The notes beneath the pieces were generated by a model. The model did not search any database. It saw only the letters and a list, made by a program, of their open reading frames with translations, and had not been told where the DNA came from. Shown here in pieces: positions 8,789 to 17,683 of a stretch of DNA of 64,000 nucleotides. This stretch comes from Robiginitomaculum sp. (GTDB taxonomy: Bacteria; Pseudomonadota; Alphaproteobacteria; Caulobacterales; Maricaulaceae). The stretch's first letter is position 1, and each line of letters begins with the position of its first letter. The stretch lies in NCBI GenBank assembly GCA_021776615.1, contig JAJFFO010000017.1, positions 98,424 through 162,423 of the forward strand, written 5' to 3'. Made by a program: the position numbers and the translations under genes.

Positions 8789-9883
8789 TCATGCGCCTTG
8801 CCTGGCCGTAGAGTTCGACGTTTGCGCGGGTGAAATTAGCGGGTATGAGGCTAAAGTTCGCCAGAAGCTTTGCAAGGCGCAATACACTACCTGCGCCGAA
8901 TCCAGGTAAAGTCGCTCCCGATCATTGCCCAGGGCGTTTAGTTCTGCGCGCAGGGCGAACCATTTTTCCACATTTTCGTCCATCCCTGCCTGCGCGGCAG
9001 CGCGAATATCCTGTTCCAGCCGTACGATCAGCAATTCGAAAAACAATTTTAATGCCGGGGCCGCTTTGGCCAATGCCAGCCGTCGCGCCAACGCCAAGGC
9101 CTGCCCCTGACCGGCACCGCCCCCAAGGGTAATCAACTGGTCAATTTCACGCCACAACGCCGCGCCTCCAGCGGAAGCCATCGCGATGGCCCGCCCCGGA
9201 CTGCCCGCCGCCAACTGGCTAACCAATGCCGCGTCCTCTGTTCGGGCCCCGTGCTGCGCCACAATTTTACTGGTCAATTCGTCCGACAAAGGTCGCAAAT
9301 CCAGCCGCCGACAGCGCGAACGAATGGTTGCCGGCAAGCGCCCCGGCGCATGGGCAACCAAAATCACCAATGCCCGCTGCGGCGGCTCTTCAAGGGTTTT
9401 TAAGATGGCATTGGCAGCGTTGAGGTTCAACTCGTCTGCCGCGTCGACAATGCACACGCGCCAGCCGCCCTCGGCGGCCCGGGTTTGGAATAATCCGGCC
9501 ATGCGCCGAGCTTCATCCACGGTAATTTCCGCCCGCCAGCGTTTGCGCTTATCATCAAACGGCCGGCGCAAACCCAGCAAATCCCCATGGCTCATAGCCG
9601 CAATTCGCTGGCACACCGGGTCGTTAGCTTGCGCGCCTAATATGCCGTGGGCCGGGTCGGGTTTGGCCCCCAATACCCGGCGCGCCATACGGTAGGCCAG
9701 ACTGGCTTTACCAATGCCGCGCGGTCCGGCCAGCAGCCAGGCATGGTGCAAATGGCCGCTGACGCGCGCGTTTTCAAACGCCTGCTCTGCGTCCTCATGA
9801 CCAAACAAATCATGGCTTTCGCGCGGCGCGAGGCATCCCGGTGCCCGATCCGGTTCGTCCGGAAAACCTTCTGCCCCCCCCAC
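8789..9883 (-). CDS. holB: DNA polymerase III subunit delta'
   Basis: The delta' subunit is part of the clamp-loader complex. The protein shows HHAWLLAGPRGIGKASLAY (Walker A-like), an IVDAADELNLNAANAILKTLEEPP block (Walker B/sensor region) and AHAPGRLPATIRSRCRRL (the SRC motif). The start is uncertain: the frame is open beyond 9900 into tmk, but there is no in-frame ATG. GTG at 9883 and TTG at 9901 are both possible, and GTG is preferred because it leaves tmk intact. It lies between tmk and tatD in one operon. Confidence 0.92.
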   Translation of the reverse strand: MGGAEGFPDEPDRAPGCLAPRESHDLFGHEDAEQAFENARVSGHLHHAWLLAGPRGIGKASLAYRMARRVLGAKPDPAHGILGAQANDPVCQRIAAMSHGDLLGLRRPFDDKRKRWRAEITVDEARRMAGLFQTRAAEGGWRVCIVDAADELNLNAANAILKTLEEPPQRALVILVAHAPGRLPATIRSRCRRLDLRPLSDELTSKIVAQHGARTEDAALVSQLAAGSPGRAIAMASAGGAALWREIDQLITLGGGAGQGQALALARRLALAKAAPALKLFFELLIVRLEQDIRAAAQAGMDENVEKWFALRAELNALGNDRERLYLDSAQVVYCALQSFWRTLASYPLISPAQTSNSTARQGA

Positions 9884-9897
9884 TGAATCCGGCGCAC

Positions 9898-10539
9898 TCA
9901 AAGGCTTTCCCCGGCACGCGCTTTGACAACTTCCCAAATTCGCGCCGACACCTCATCGGGCGAACCAAATGCCGAGACCACAGCGCACCGTTGCGGCTCC
10001 GCTTTGGCGATATCGAGATACGCGGCGCGCGCGCGCTCATAAAAGGCGTCATCACGCAGTTCAAACTGGTTGAGCGCTTGCGCGCGCGAATGCACCCGGC
10101 GCATGCCGCTGTCCGGTTCAATATCCATAATGAAGGTGATGTCGGGGTTAAAGTCGCCCAGCACCAAATGGTGCAATTGACGGATCTCCTCCATGGGCAC
10201 GCCGCCCGCCATGCCTTGATAAACAGCGGTCGAATCGGCGAAGCGATCGCTTAACACCCACGCGCCGCGCGCCAAAGCCGGTTGTATGATTGTGCGCACC
10301 AGCGTTGAACGCGCCGTGTACATAAGCAGCATTTCTTCTTTAGGTGACCACCGCCCCGGCTCGCCGCCCAATACTAAATCACGTAAACTTTCCGCATCCG
10401 GCGTACCGCCGGGTTCGCGCACGGTAATGACCTCGTGGCCTAGGGTGCGCAAATGCTGGGCCAGCAATTGAATTTGCGTGGTCTTGCCTGCCCCCTCGCC
10501 GCCTTCAAAGCTGAAAAACTTGCCCTTTAGTGCACTCAT
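9898..10539 (-). CDS. tmk: Thymidylate kinase
   Basis: Tmk phosphorylates dTMP to dTDP for DNA synthesis. The 213-residue P-loop protein has FSFEGGEGAGKTTQI at its start (Walker A), a VREPGGTPDAESLR block (substrate-binding DR/E motif region) and LSDRFADSTAVYQG (lid region). Its ATG overlaps the carboxypeptidase stop by 4 nt (ATGA). It belongs to the dac–tmk–holB–tatD–MBL operon. Confidence 0.97.
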   Translation of the reverse strand: MSALKGKFFSFEGGEGAGKTTQIQLLAQHLRTLGHEVITVREPGGTPDAESLRDLVLGGEPGRWSPKEEMLLMYTARSTLVRTIIQPALARGAWVLSDRFADSTAVYQGMAGGVPMEEIRQLHHLVLGDFNPDITFIMDIEPDSGMRRVHSRAQALNQFELRDDAFYERARAAYLDIAKAEPQRCAVVSAFGSPDEVSARIWEVVKARAGESL

Positions 10540-11732
10540 TCGCCGCCAGAGCCTTCTCCCGTGGCTTCCCCAGTTCCCTGAATAAGGCCAACCAGCCCGG
10601 CCATAGCCCGGCCAAAAAAGCCTTTGCGTTTTACCGATTGTGCGGCTTGCAAAGGATAAGAGGCGATGGTTTTGCCGTCCTGTTTGACCACCAATTCACC
10701 AATAATGTCGCCGGCCTCGATCGGTGCCGCCACCGGGCCGTCATAAACCAAAGCGGTGGACATGCCGCGCCGGTTAGGCCGGTAAATCGCGCTCTTGATA
10801 TCATCCGGCGCCAATAGAGAAACCGTCGCGGCCAGCCCCAAACTGACTTTTGCCTCGCCAACCGTTTCGCCTTTGGCAAACAGCGTCTGGATTTCAAATT
10901 CACCAAAAGCGGCACGGATTAACCGCTCGCCTTCGCTGGCCCGGCCACGGTTAGAAGTCATGCCCGAAAACACCACAATGCGCCGTTGCCCGTCGCGCAG
11001 TGCCGATCCGGCAAGACCATAACCGGATTCGTTAGTGTGCCCGGTCTTTAACCCATCAGCCCCCTCAACAATGCCCAGCAATGGATTGCGGTTATAGCGA
11101 TTGGACGGCGCGGCCTTGCACCAATCATATTCTGTTTCGGCAAAATAGGCGTATTCCTTGGGAAAATCGCGAATGATGAGGCGCGTGAGCTTGGCCAAAT
11201 CATGCACGCTGACTTCATGGCCAGGGTCCGGCCAGCCGGTTGAATTATGAAATTCGACACTGGACAGGCCCAATTCGTGGGCCCGCTCGGTCATTTGCCG
11301 TGAAAAGGCGGCCTCGCTACCGGCAATATTCTCGGCCAGCGTTATCGCCGCATCATTGCCGGACAATACGATAACGCCGCGAATCAGGTCTTCAACGCGT
11401 ACTCTTTCTTTGGGCCGCAGACACATGGTCGAGGAACCGGAACTAAAGCCGCCACGTTTCCACGCATCCGCAGAAACCGTGAATTCATCATCGAGGGTCA
11501 GCGCACCCGACCCCAGCCGTTCGAACACCAAATAAAGAGTCATGATTTTGGTCATCGACGCCGGGGGAATAGGCGTATCGGCGTCTTTGCCAAACAGCAT
11601 CAGGCCGGTTTCATAATCCAAAATCACCGCATGGCTGGCGGGGGTTTCAAAATCGGCGGCCTGCGCCGTTGGGGCTAAGAGCGCCATAATGGCGGTGCCA
11701 ATTAACAAAAAGCGGTTGGAAAAAGCGCGCAT
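10536..11732 (-). CDS. D-alanyl-D-alanine carboxypeptidase (penicillin-binding protein 5/6 type)
   Basis: Removes the terminal D-Ala from peptidoglycan stem peptides in the periplasm. The ATG at 11732 yields 398 residues with a signal peptide (MRAFSNRFLLIGTAIM…) ending near AQA. The three peptidase S11 motifs are present: SMTK (catalytic Ser, PPASMTKIMT), SGNDAA (SxN) and KTGHTNESG (KTG). A C-terminal beta domain follows, and the tail is Gly-rich rather than a clear amphipathic anchor. The frame is open further upstream, but the signal peptide fixes this start. It is the first gene of the tmk–holB–tatD–MBL operon. Confidence 0.95.
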   Translation of the reverse strand: MRAFSNRFLLIGTAIMALLAPTAQAADFETPASHAVILDYETGLMLFGKDADTPIPPASMTKIMTLYLVFERLGSGALTLDDEFTVSADAWKRGGFSSGSSTMCLRPKERVRVEDLIRGVIVLSGNDAAITLAENIAGSEAAFSRQMTERAHELGLSSVEFHNSTGWPDPGHEVSVHDLAKLTRLIIRDFPKEYAYFAETEYDWCKAAPSNRYNRNPLLGIVEGADGLKTGHTNESGYGLAGSALRDGQRRIVVFSGMTSNRGRASEGERLIRAAFGEFEIQTLFAKGETVGEAKVSLGLAATVSLLAPDDIKSAIYRPNRRGMSTALVYDGPVAAPIEAGDIIGELVVKQDGKTIASYPLQAAQSVKRKGFFGRAMAGLVGLIQGTGEATGEGSGGE

Positions 11733-11872
11733 AAGTAATCTTTCGTTTTGCAATATGTATCCCCCCATTGCACGATTCAAAAGCGGCGGCAAAGTGGCAG
11801 AAAAGAAAAACTCTGTCCCGAGCCGCAGCCCTTTCGCCGTGAGAGGCAATCGTCTACAATGATTATTGCACA

Positions 11873-13117
11873 ATGATAGGTGAAGAGGTGGCACAAATAC
11901 AGGGCGTACCGTCCTCGGTGCAGGATATTCGCGCACTTAAAAACACGCCGTGGGCGTTTAAGCGCCTCGCCGAACGGTTAATCAATATATCTGTGGGGCG
12001 ATTAAAATTCCTTTTGCCCGGCGGTCAGTCCCTTGTGTTTGCCGGCGAGGAAGACGGTCCCGACGCGCAATTGGAAATTTTGAACTATGCCGTGGTCGGG
12101 CGGATCATTCGCACTGGCGATGTAGGTCTTGCCGAAGGATTTATGGCGGGCGAGTGGAATACGCCGGATTTGGCAGCCTTACTGACCACCATTTCTGCCA
12201 ATCTTGACCGCATGCATGGCCTGGCCCGCGGTCGCAGCAGGCTGGCGAATTTGTTTCATACCATTTTGCATAGTTTTAACGCCAATACCCGGGCCGGATC
12301 GAAACGCAACATTCACAAGCATTATGATTTGGGCAATGCGTTTTATGCGCAATGGCTGGACCCTTCCATGACCTATTCATCAGCCCGTTTTGACGATCAG
12401 GCCTTGTCGCTGGAGGATGCACAGCGCCGAAAATATCAAACCATGGCCAAAAGTCTGGATTTGCAGCCGGACGACCATGTGTTGGAAATTGGCTGCGGCT
12501 GGGGCGGGTTTGCCGAATATGCCGCCCGTGAAATTGGCGCACGTGTGACCGGCATCACCATTTCGCGCGAACAATATGATTATGCGGTGCAGAGGATGCA
12601 GCGTCTGCAATTATCCGACAAGGTTGATTTGCGCTTTGTCGATTATCGCGATGTCGAGGGGCAATATGACAAAGTCGCCTCGATCGAAATGTTTGAGGCG
12701 GTCGGGCAGGAGTTTTGGCCGGAATATTTCAACAAAATTTCCAAGGTTCTCAAACCCGGCGGCAAAGCCGCTTTGCAAATCATCACCATTCGCGATGATT
12801 TATTCAGTCATTATAGCGGCGGTGTGGACTTTATTCAGCGCTATATTTTTCCGGGCGGGGTTTTGCCCTCCTTGCGCCACTTAAGAGAAGAAATTGAGCA
12901 AGCCGGGATGCGACTGGAGCAAAACCAGATGTTCGGGCTGGATTATGCGGCAACCTTGTCAAAATGGATGCAAAATTTCAACGGCGCATGGCAAGACATC
13001 AAACCATTGGGCTTTGACGAACGCTTTCACCGCCTATGGCAGTTTTATCTGGCCTATTGCGAGGCCGGTTTTCGCACTGGGCGCACCGATGTCGGCCAAT
13101 TTGTGTTGCACAAATAG
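11873..13117 (+). CDS. Cyclopropane-fatty-acyl-phospholipid synthase family methyltransferase
   Basis: SAM-dependent enzyme that transfers a methylene to unsaturated phospholipid acyl chains, or a close relative. The 414-residue protein has an N-terminal lipid-binding-type domain (GDVGLAEGFMAGEWNTPDL) and the signature HYDLGNAFYAQWLDPSMTYS. The SAM motif VLEIGCGWGGFAEYAA sits near residue 200, followed by GITISREQYDYA, and IQRYIFPGGVLPS sits in the C-terminal part. These are typical of CFA synthase. It is transcribed divergently from the carboxypeptidase gene, with 140 bp between the two starts. Confidence 0.95.
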   Translation: MIGEEVAQIQGVPSSVQDIRALKNTPWAFKRLAERLINISVGRLKFLLPGGQSLVFAGEEDGPDAQLEILNYAVVGRIIRTGDVGLAEGFMAGEWNTPDLAALLTTISANLDRMHGLARGRSRLANLFHTILHSFNANTRAGSKRNIHKHYDLGNAFYAQWLDPSMTYSSARFDDQALSLEDAQRRKYQTMAKSLDLQPDDHVLEIGCGWGGFAEYAAREIGARVTGITISREQYDYAVQRMQRLQLSDKVDLRFVDYRDVEGQYDKVASIEMFEAVGQEFWPEYFNKISKVLKPGGKAALQIITIRDDLFSHYSGGVDFIQRYIFPGGVLPSLRHLREEIEQAGMRLEQNQMFGLDYAATLSKWMQNFNGAWQDIKPLGFDERFHRLWQFYLAYCEAGFRTGRTDVGQFVLHK

Positions 13118-13223
13118 CCGGCGGCCTCTGAAGCCATATTTTTGCAGCCTTTTCGCCGCACAGTCTTGCCAGCATAGCGAAGACCGCTAATTTACGCGCT
13201 ATCTCTCTTTGCCGGAGCTTTGC

Positions 13224-14225
13224 ATGGCCTATCACCGTACCGTCCTTGACCTTATTGGCCACACGCCAATGTTGCGCTTACGCCGTGCCTCGGCTGAAAC
13301 CGGGTGTGAAATCTTAGGAAAATGCGAATTTATGAATCCCGGCCAGTCGGTGAAAGACCGCGCCGCTTTGGGTATAATTCACGCTGCGCAACGCGATGGC
13401 ACCTTGCGACCGGGCGGCACCATCGTTGAGGGCACCGCAGGCAATACCGGCATTGGGCTGGCCATGGTTGGCCGCGCCCTTGGCCACCGGGTGGTCATTG
13501 TCATGCCGCGCACGCAAACCCAGGAAAAGAAGGACGCGATTCGCCTGTTTGGCGGCGAATTGCACGAGGTCGACGCCCTGCCCTATTCCAACCCCGGCAA
13601 TTACATCCATTTTTCCCAAAAACTGGCGCAGGACCTGGCTAAAACCGAACCCAATGGGGTTTTGTGGGCCAATCAATTTGACAATACCGCCAACCGCCAC
13701 GCCCATTCGATCAGCACCGGGCCGGAAATTTGGGACCAGACCGAAGGCAAGGTCGATGGGTTTATCTGCGCGGTCGGGTCCGGCGGCACGTTGGGCGGCG
13801 TCTCCATGGCCCTCAAGCAACGTAATAAAGCCATCAAAATCGGGCTGGCCGACCCGGCCGGTTCCAAGCTGTTTTCCTGGTACAAAACCGGCGCGCTGGA
13901 AACGACCGGCAATTCCATCACCGAAGGCATTGGCCAAGGCCGGGTCACCGCCAACCTTGAAGGCGTTGAGGTCGACCATGCCTTTCGCATTGAAGATGCC
14001 GACGCCTTGCGCATTATATTTGATTTGGTGGAAAATGAGGGCCTTTGCCTTGGCGGCTCGTCGGGCATAAATATCGCCGGCGCGATGGCCTTGGCCCGCG
14101 AACTTGGCCCCGGCCACACGATTGTCACCTTGCTCTGTGATTATGGCAATCGGTACCAATCGAAAATCTATAATCCGGAATTTTTGCGTGAAAAAGGCCT
14201 GCCAACGCCCGGCTGGATGTCATGA
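13224..14225 (+). CDS. Cysteine synthase A-type PLP enzyme
   Basis: Fold-type II PLP enzyme, probably O-acetylserine sulfhydrylase, making cysteine from O-acetylserine and sulfide. The PLP lysine lies in NPGQSVKDRAALGII, the substrate loop is EGTAGNTGIGLA, and the phosphate-binding region is GSGGTLGG. The 333-residue length suits this group; a cystathionine beta-synthase-like role is possible because the next gene encodes cystathionine beta-lyase. The ATG at 13224 has GGAG upstream. The stop overlaps the next gene's start by 4 nt (ATGA). Confidence 0.93.
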   Translation: MAYHRTVLDLIGHTPMLRLRRASAETGCEILGKCEFMNPGQSVKDRAALGIIHAAQRDGTLRPGGTIVEGTAGNTGIGLAMVGRALGHRVVIVMPRTQTQEKKDAIRLFGGELHEVDALPYSNPGNYIHFSQKLAQDLAKTEPNGVLWANQFDNTANRHAHSISTGPEIWDQTEGKVDGFICAVGSGGTLGGVSMALKQRNKAIKIGLADPAGSKLFSWYKTGALETTGNSITEGIGQGRVTANLEGVEVDHAFRIEDADALRIIFDLVENEGLCLGGSSGINIAGAMALARELGPGHTIVTLLCDYGNRYQSKIYNPEFLREKGLPTPGWMS

Positions 14226-15415
14226 AGAAAACCGACAAACCCTTGGGCGCGCACACCCGCTTGCTTCAATCCGGCCGGACGAATTTTGGCACGTCCAGCG
14301 ATTTGGTCAATCCGCCGATTGAGCGCGCCTCGACGATTTTGTTTGAACGCGCCGAAGACCTGTATAGCGGCAAAACCCGCCGCCATTATGGCCGCATTGG
14401 CACCGCGTCGCAGGAAGCATTGCGCGCCGCCATTGCCGATTTGGAAGGCGCAGCAGATGTGGTGCTGACCCCCTCGGGACTGGCCGCCTGCACCATGGCT
14501 TTACTGGCGGTTTGCACAACCAGTGGACGCAGCAAAAACCCTGCCCATGTGCTGATTGCCGACTGTGTTTATGGCCCCACCCGCGCATTTTGCAATGACA
14601 TTCTTGGCAAGCAAAACGGCTTGGAAATTGAGTATTTTGACCCACGCATTGGCGCGCAAATTGCCGACAAAGTGCGCCCCGAAACCTGCGCCATATTTTT
14701 AGAATCCCCCGGTTCGCTAACGTTTGAAATTAGCGACCTTCCGGTCATCGCCAAAGTCGCGCAGGCGCACAATATCCCGACATTGATTGACAATACCTGG
14801 GGCGCAGGCTGGTTTCTCAAACCCTTGGCGCTGGGCATTGATTATTCCATCGAAGCGGCGACCAAATACCATACCGGCCATTCGGACGTGATCATGGGCG
14901 CGATCGCCGCGCGCGACGCCAAATCTGCCGCCCGCATAAACAACTATAACCGCCTGACTGGCATGACCGTGTCGCCAGACGATGCTTATCTGGTACTGCG
15001 CGGCATGCGCACCATGGGCGTGCGGCTGGACCGGCAACAGCAAAGCGCGCTAAAAATCGCCAAATGGCTAAGTGCCCGCGATGAAGTGGTACAGGTCCTG
15101 CACCCGGCTTTGCCCGAACACCCGGACCACGCCATCTGGAAACGCGATTTTGACGGTGCAGCCGGATTATTTGGCGTTATTTTCAAGCCAACCAGCCCGC
15201 AAAAAATCAATGCCTTTTTGGACAATTTGGCGCTATTCGGCCTTGGTTTTTCATGGGGCGGCTATGAGAGCTTGGCCATACCATGCGACCCACAAATCAC
15301 CCGCACCGCCAAACCATGGGACGCGCCAGGCCCGCTAGTGCGCTTTAATATCGGCCTTGAAGACGTTGACGATTTGATTGGCGATATTGAACAGGCTTTG
15401 GCGGTATTGGCTTAA
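14222..15415 (+). CDS. metC: Cystathionine beta-lyase
   Basis: PLP-dependent Cys/Met metabolism enzyme that cleaves cystathionine to homocysteine, pyruvate and ammonia. The 397-residue protein has RRHYGRIGTASQEALRAAI, LTPSGLAACTMALL, DNTWGAGWFLKPL and the PLP lysine in SIEAATKYHTGHSDVIMG. The late SWGGYESLAIPC block is characteristic of MetC rather than cystathionine gamma-synthase. It is translationally coupled to the cysteine-synthase-type gene, suggesting joint sulfur amino-acid metabolism. Confidence 0.94.
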   Translation: MKKTDKPLGAHTRLLQSGRTNFGTSSDLVNPPIERASTILFERAEDLYSGKTRRHYGRIGTASQEALRAAIADLEGAADVVLTPSGLAACTMALLAVCTTSGRSKNPAHVLIADCVYGPTRAFCNDILGKQNGLEIEYFDPRIGAQIADKVRPETCAIFLESPGSLTFEISDLPVIAKVAQAHNIPTLIDNTWGAGWFLKPLALGIDYSIEAATKYHTGHSDVIMGAIAARDAKSAARINNYNRLTGMTVSPDDAYLVLRGMRTMGVRLDRQQQSALKIAKWLSARDEVVQVLHPALPEHPDHAIWKRDFDGAAGLFGVIFKPTSPQKINAFLDNLALFGLGFSWGGYESLAIPCDPQITRTAKPWDAPGPLVRFNIGLEDVDDLIGDIEQALAVLA

Positions 15416-15602
15416 GAACCAACGCGCCGGCGGTTAATGCCTGACCCAACGTCAAAACCGTCCACTTAATCGCCCGCGTCGCCTCGCCAATCAGTGTGGC
15501 AATAAGTGCGCTATTGGGGCCCGGCATCATATTTCGGTATTCACCGAAGCATAATCGCGTATCTATAGCCTAATATGCCAGCGAAAGCCCAAAGGAGACA
15601 CC

Positions 15603-16349
15603 ATGCAGCTTGACCAAAACACCCACCAAACCATGCAAGCCTATGTGCGCCGCCACTTTATCGGCAAAGATCAATTGGCACGGCTTTGCGGCATTGAGGG
15701 GCACGCATTGGACAGTCTGATAACGGCGGGTTGTGCGCCGGGCGTTATTTACAGCCATTATGAGGGCCATGATTGGTGGAGTGCGCTGGCCGCCGCCACG
15801 GATAAGGCACCAGCAAAGCCGCCAAAAAACGGGTGTGATTGGTATTCCCCCGGCGCAAGGTGGTGGATAAGGCGCGCGCTATTGACCATGAAAACTGGCG
15901 GTGATGCTGCGCAAGCGGCACAGGAAAATGAACGCCATTTTATCGCGCAATTCGCGACATTGGTTAGCGCTTCGCCACACGGACACCTCCTGTTTGATCA
16001 AAGCGAGAGTGCGAACACACCAAGGATTGAGCGCATAAATGAGACGGCAAAGAGCCAATGGGCGGACTGGATTAGCGGCGCATTTGGCGTGTGCCTTGCC
16101 CACTTTTCCGCGCAAACCTGTTTTGACAAGGAGGTGTTGGCAATACGGATAAAAAACATGCTGGCTAATGGGACCGGAACCGAGAATGTAGCGTGGGAAA
16201 GTGAAGTGTTCGACCTGATCGAGAGACTAGCGCCATTATTATTGCCGTTTTCGCCATGGGAACGCCCGACCGGCACGCCCGGCCTTACCATTGACCGGGC
16301 CTTGAGCCAGTTCGGCCTCGGTGAGGAATGCGTTCACGCCCTGATATAG
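15603..16349 (+). CDS. Uncharacterised cytoplasmic protein, resembles DUF6058
   Basis: A 248-residue protein without signal peptide or membrane segment. The N-terminus YVRRHFIGKDQLARLCGI looks like a small helical (HTH-like) segment, followed by DWYSPGARWWIRRAL and WADWISGAFGVCLAH. This order resembles DUF6058 proteins, some of which are annotated as natural-product biosynthesis proteins; the match is from memory and only moderate. AGGAG lies just before the ATG. The gene stands alone, and its stop codon lies inside a dispersed 26-bp repeat (16345–16370). Confidence 0.8.
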   Translation: MQLDQNTHQTMQAYVRRHFIGKDQLARLCGIEGHALDSLITAGCAPGVIYSHYEGHDWWSALAAATDKAPAKPPKNGCDWYSPGARWWIRRALLTMKTGGDAAQAAQENERHFIAQFATLVSASPHGHLLFDQSESANTPRIERINETAKSQWADWISGAFGVCLAHFSAQTCFDKEVLAIRIKNMLANGTGTENVAWESEVFDLIERLAPLLLPFSPWERPTGTPGLTIDRALSQFGLGEECVHALI

Positions 16350-16370
16350 CGAAGCTTGCCGTCGCGATAG
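16345..16370 (-). repeat. Single inverted copy of the 40-bp-family repeat
   Basis: Read on the minus strand, this gives CTATCGCGACGGCAAG then CTTCGCTATA. It differs by one base from the core of the five tandem units at 38661–38860. It includes the stop codon of the upstream gene. Two distant, nearly identical copies show that this is a dispersed element. Confidence 0.8.
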
Positions 16371-16482
16371 GGCAAATAAAAACCAGGAGTCTTGCCGCGA
16401 GACGACGCTAAAGCACCCACCATCCGCCTAACCGCCATTAGTGACAATGACACACATTGTTTCCCGGCGGATGAATCAAAAA

Positions 16483-16559
16483 TGGCGATCCCGGCAGGAA
16501 TCGAACCTGCAACCTGCCGCTTAGAAGGCGGCTGCTCTATCCAGTTGAGCTACGGGACC
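16483..16559 (-). tRNA. tRNA-Arg (anticodon TCT)
   Basis: Read on the minus strand the 77-nt sequence begins GGTCCCG and ends with CGGGATC, discriminator G and an encoded CCA. The seven acceptor pairs form with one G-T. The D arm (TAGCTCAACTGGATAGAGC), the anticodon loop CTTCTAA (anticodon TCT, reading AGA) and the T arm GGTTCGATTCC are all present. It lies just downstream of the complex I subunit gene. Confidence 0.97.
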
Positions 16560-16586
16560 GTTTAGGGGGTGTAAGGCTGGTCCTTG

Positions 16587-16892
16587 TTAATGGGTCCAGC
16601 TTTGTCTTCGGTCAGCGCTAAAATTATCCGCATAGCTTTTGGAGCGGCGTTTGCGCGGGGCGCTGATAATGACTTCATAGATCAAGCCATGATCTTTGGC
16701 GAAACGCTCGGCATTCTCGCGGGTTTTGAATGACAGCGTCACCTGACCGCTCATATCGCTGGTCCCGGTCCACCCCATAAGCGGGTCGGGATAGCGCGGC
16801 GCCGATGGTTCGAACTTCAATACCCAGTCTTTGGTGCGGCCACGGCCAGATTGCATGGCATTCTTGGCGGGTTGATAGATCAAAGCTGTCAT
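16587..16892 (-). CDS. ETC complex I subunit (NDUFS4-like)
   Basis: A 101-residue accessory subunit of NADH:ubiquinone oxidoreductase. It matches the ETC complex I subunit conserved region: MTALIYQPAKNAMQSG, then WVLKFEPSAPRYPDPLMGWTG and VTLSFKTRENAERFAKDHG. The homologue in mitochondria is NDUFS4, and this gene is a hallmark of alphaproteobacteria. It stands away from the nuo operon, next to tRNA-Arg, as is common. Confidence 0.96.
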   Translation of the reverse strand: MTALIYQPAKNAMQSGRGRTKDWVLKFEPSAPRYPDPLMGWTGTSDMSGQVTLSFKTRENAERFAKDHGLIYEVIISAPRKRRSKSYADNFSADRRQSWTH

Positions 16893-17106
16893 TGCCAGTT
16901 TCCGTCTCTTATCTCAAACAACACTAACGCCACCTTGATAGCCAATCCATAGAAAATCAATGGCCACAATCCGGTATAACGTCAGTATATCCACGAATTC
17001 AGCGGAGGCAAACCAGCAATGTGTTCAAAAATTTGGCTTATGTTTTTTGGAGATGAGTGACCAAATGTGGTTGCTGCAGGCAGGCCATCAGAATGGCCGG
17101 GTAAAG

Positions 17107-17183
<77 letters not shown>

Positions 17184-17683
17184 ACACCTTACAAATAAAG
17201 GTTTATCCAACCCTTATTCACATGAAGAGCGCCGCGTTTAGCGCATTAAAACGCGGCGCGCAACACAAACACACACATTGCCGCACCAAATCACCGACAC
17301 CACAGTTTTTAAGTTACTTTTCTCGCCCTAGCCCAAGGAGTTGGACGTAGGTTTGATAGCCCACTTGAGTGCATACGCTAATGAAAAGTCTTCGGCGAAC
17401 ACGACCACCGCGGCGTCTCATTTTTCGCCATACCTGCGAATTACACGCCCTAAAAAAGAAAATAGTGGCACATTTTGACCATCCAAAGAGAATATTCAGT
17501 GTGATCAAATTGGTACATTCTTTCAAAAATACACGTATTTAGCGTATTTAGCGCAATTTTTTAGCCAAAAATCCATATTTGCGCAATTATCCTTATTGCC
17601 ACGGTGCGGCTAATGTTTAAAAATCGTTAACCATAAAGTTTTTGGACGTAAATCTTAAAAACCATAAAGCCGAGGAGATACTA
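17184..17683. other. 500-bp non-coding leader upstream of the TonB receptor
   Basis: No convincing ORF is present on either strand. The last 170 bases are AT-rich and contain a 9-bp direct repeat (GTATTTAGC twice, near 17535–17552). A TTAACCAT motif lies close to the gene start at 17627–17634. The promoter of the receptor gene is expected here. Nothing else is recognised. Confidence 0.5.
17627..17634 (+). promoter_or_regulatory. Candidate CtrA half-site (TTAACCAT)
   Basis: TTAACCAT matches the CtrA half-site described in caulobacters and lies 50 bp before the ATG of the TonB receptor. A TTAA lies 6 bp upstream of it (17617–17620), one base short of the full TTAA-N7-TTAA spacing. Eight-base matches occur by chance in AT-rich DNA, so this is tentative. 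Confidence 0.3.

Noticed and set aside
15419..15530. Minus-strand ORF containing MMPGPNSALIATL, like the start of LysE/RhtB transporters
   Set aside because: Only about 40 residues of weak resemblance, no continuation, and no transmembrane segments beyond it. It may be a very old gene remnant but cannot be supported.
17314..17526. 70-residue minus-strand ORF upstream of the TonB receptor
   Set aside because: No recognisable domain and no good ribosome binding site; the region looks non-coding.
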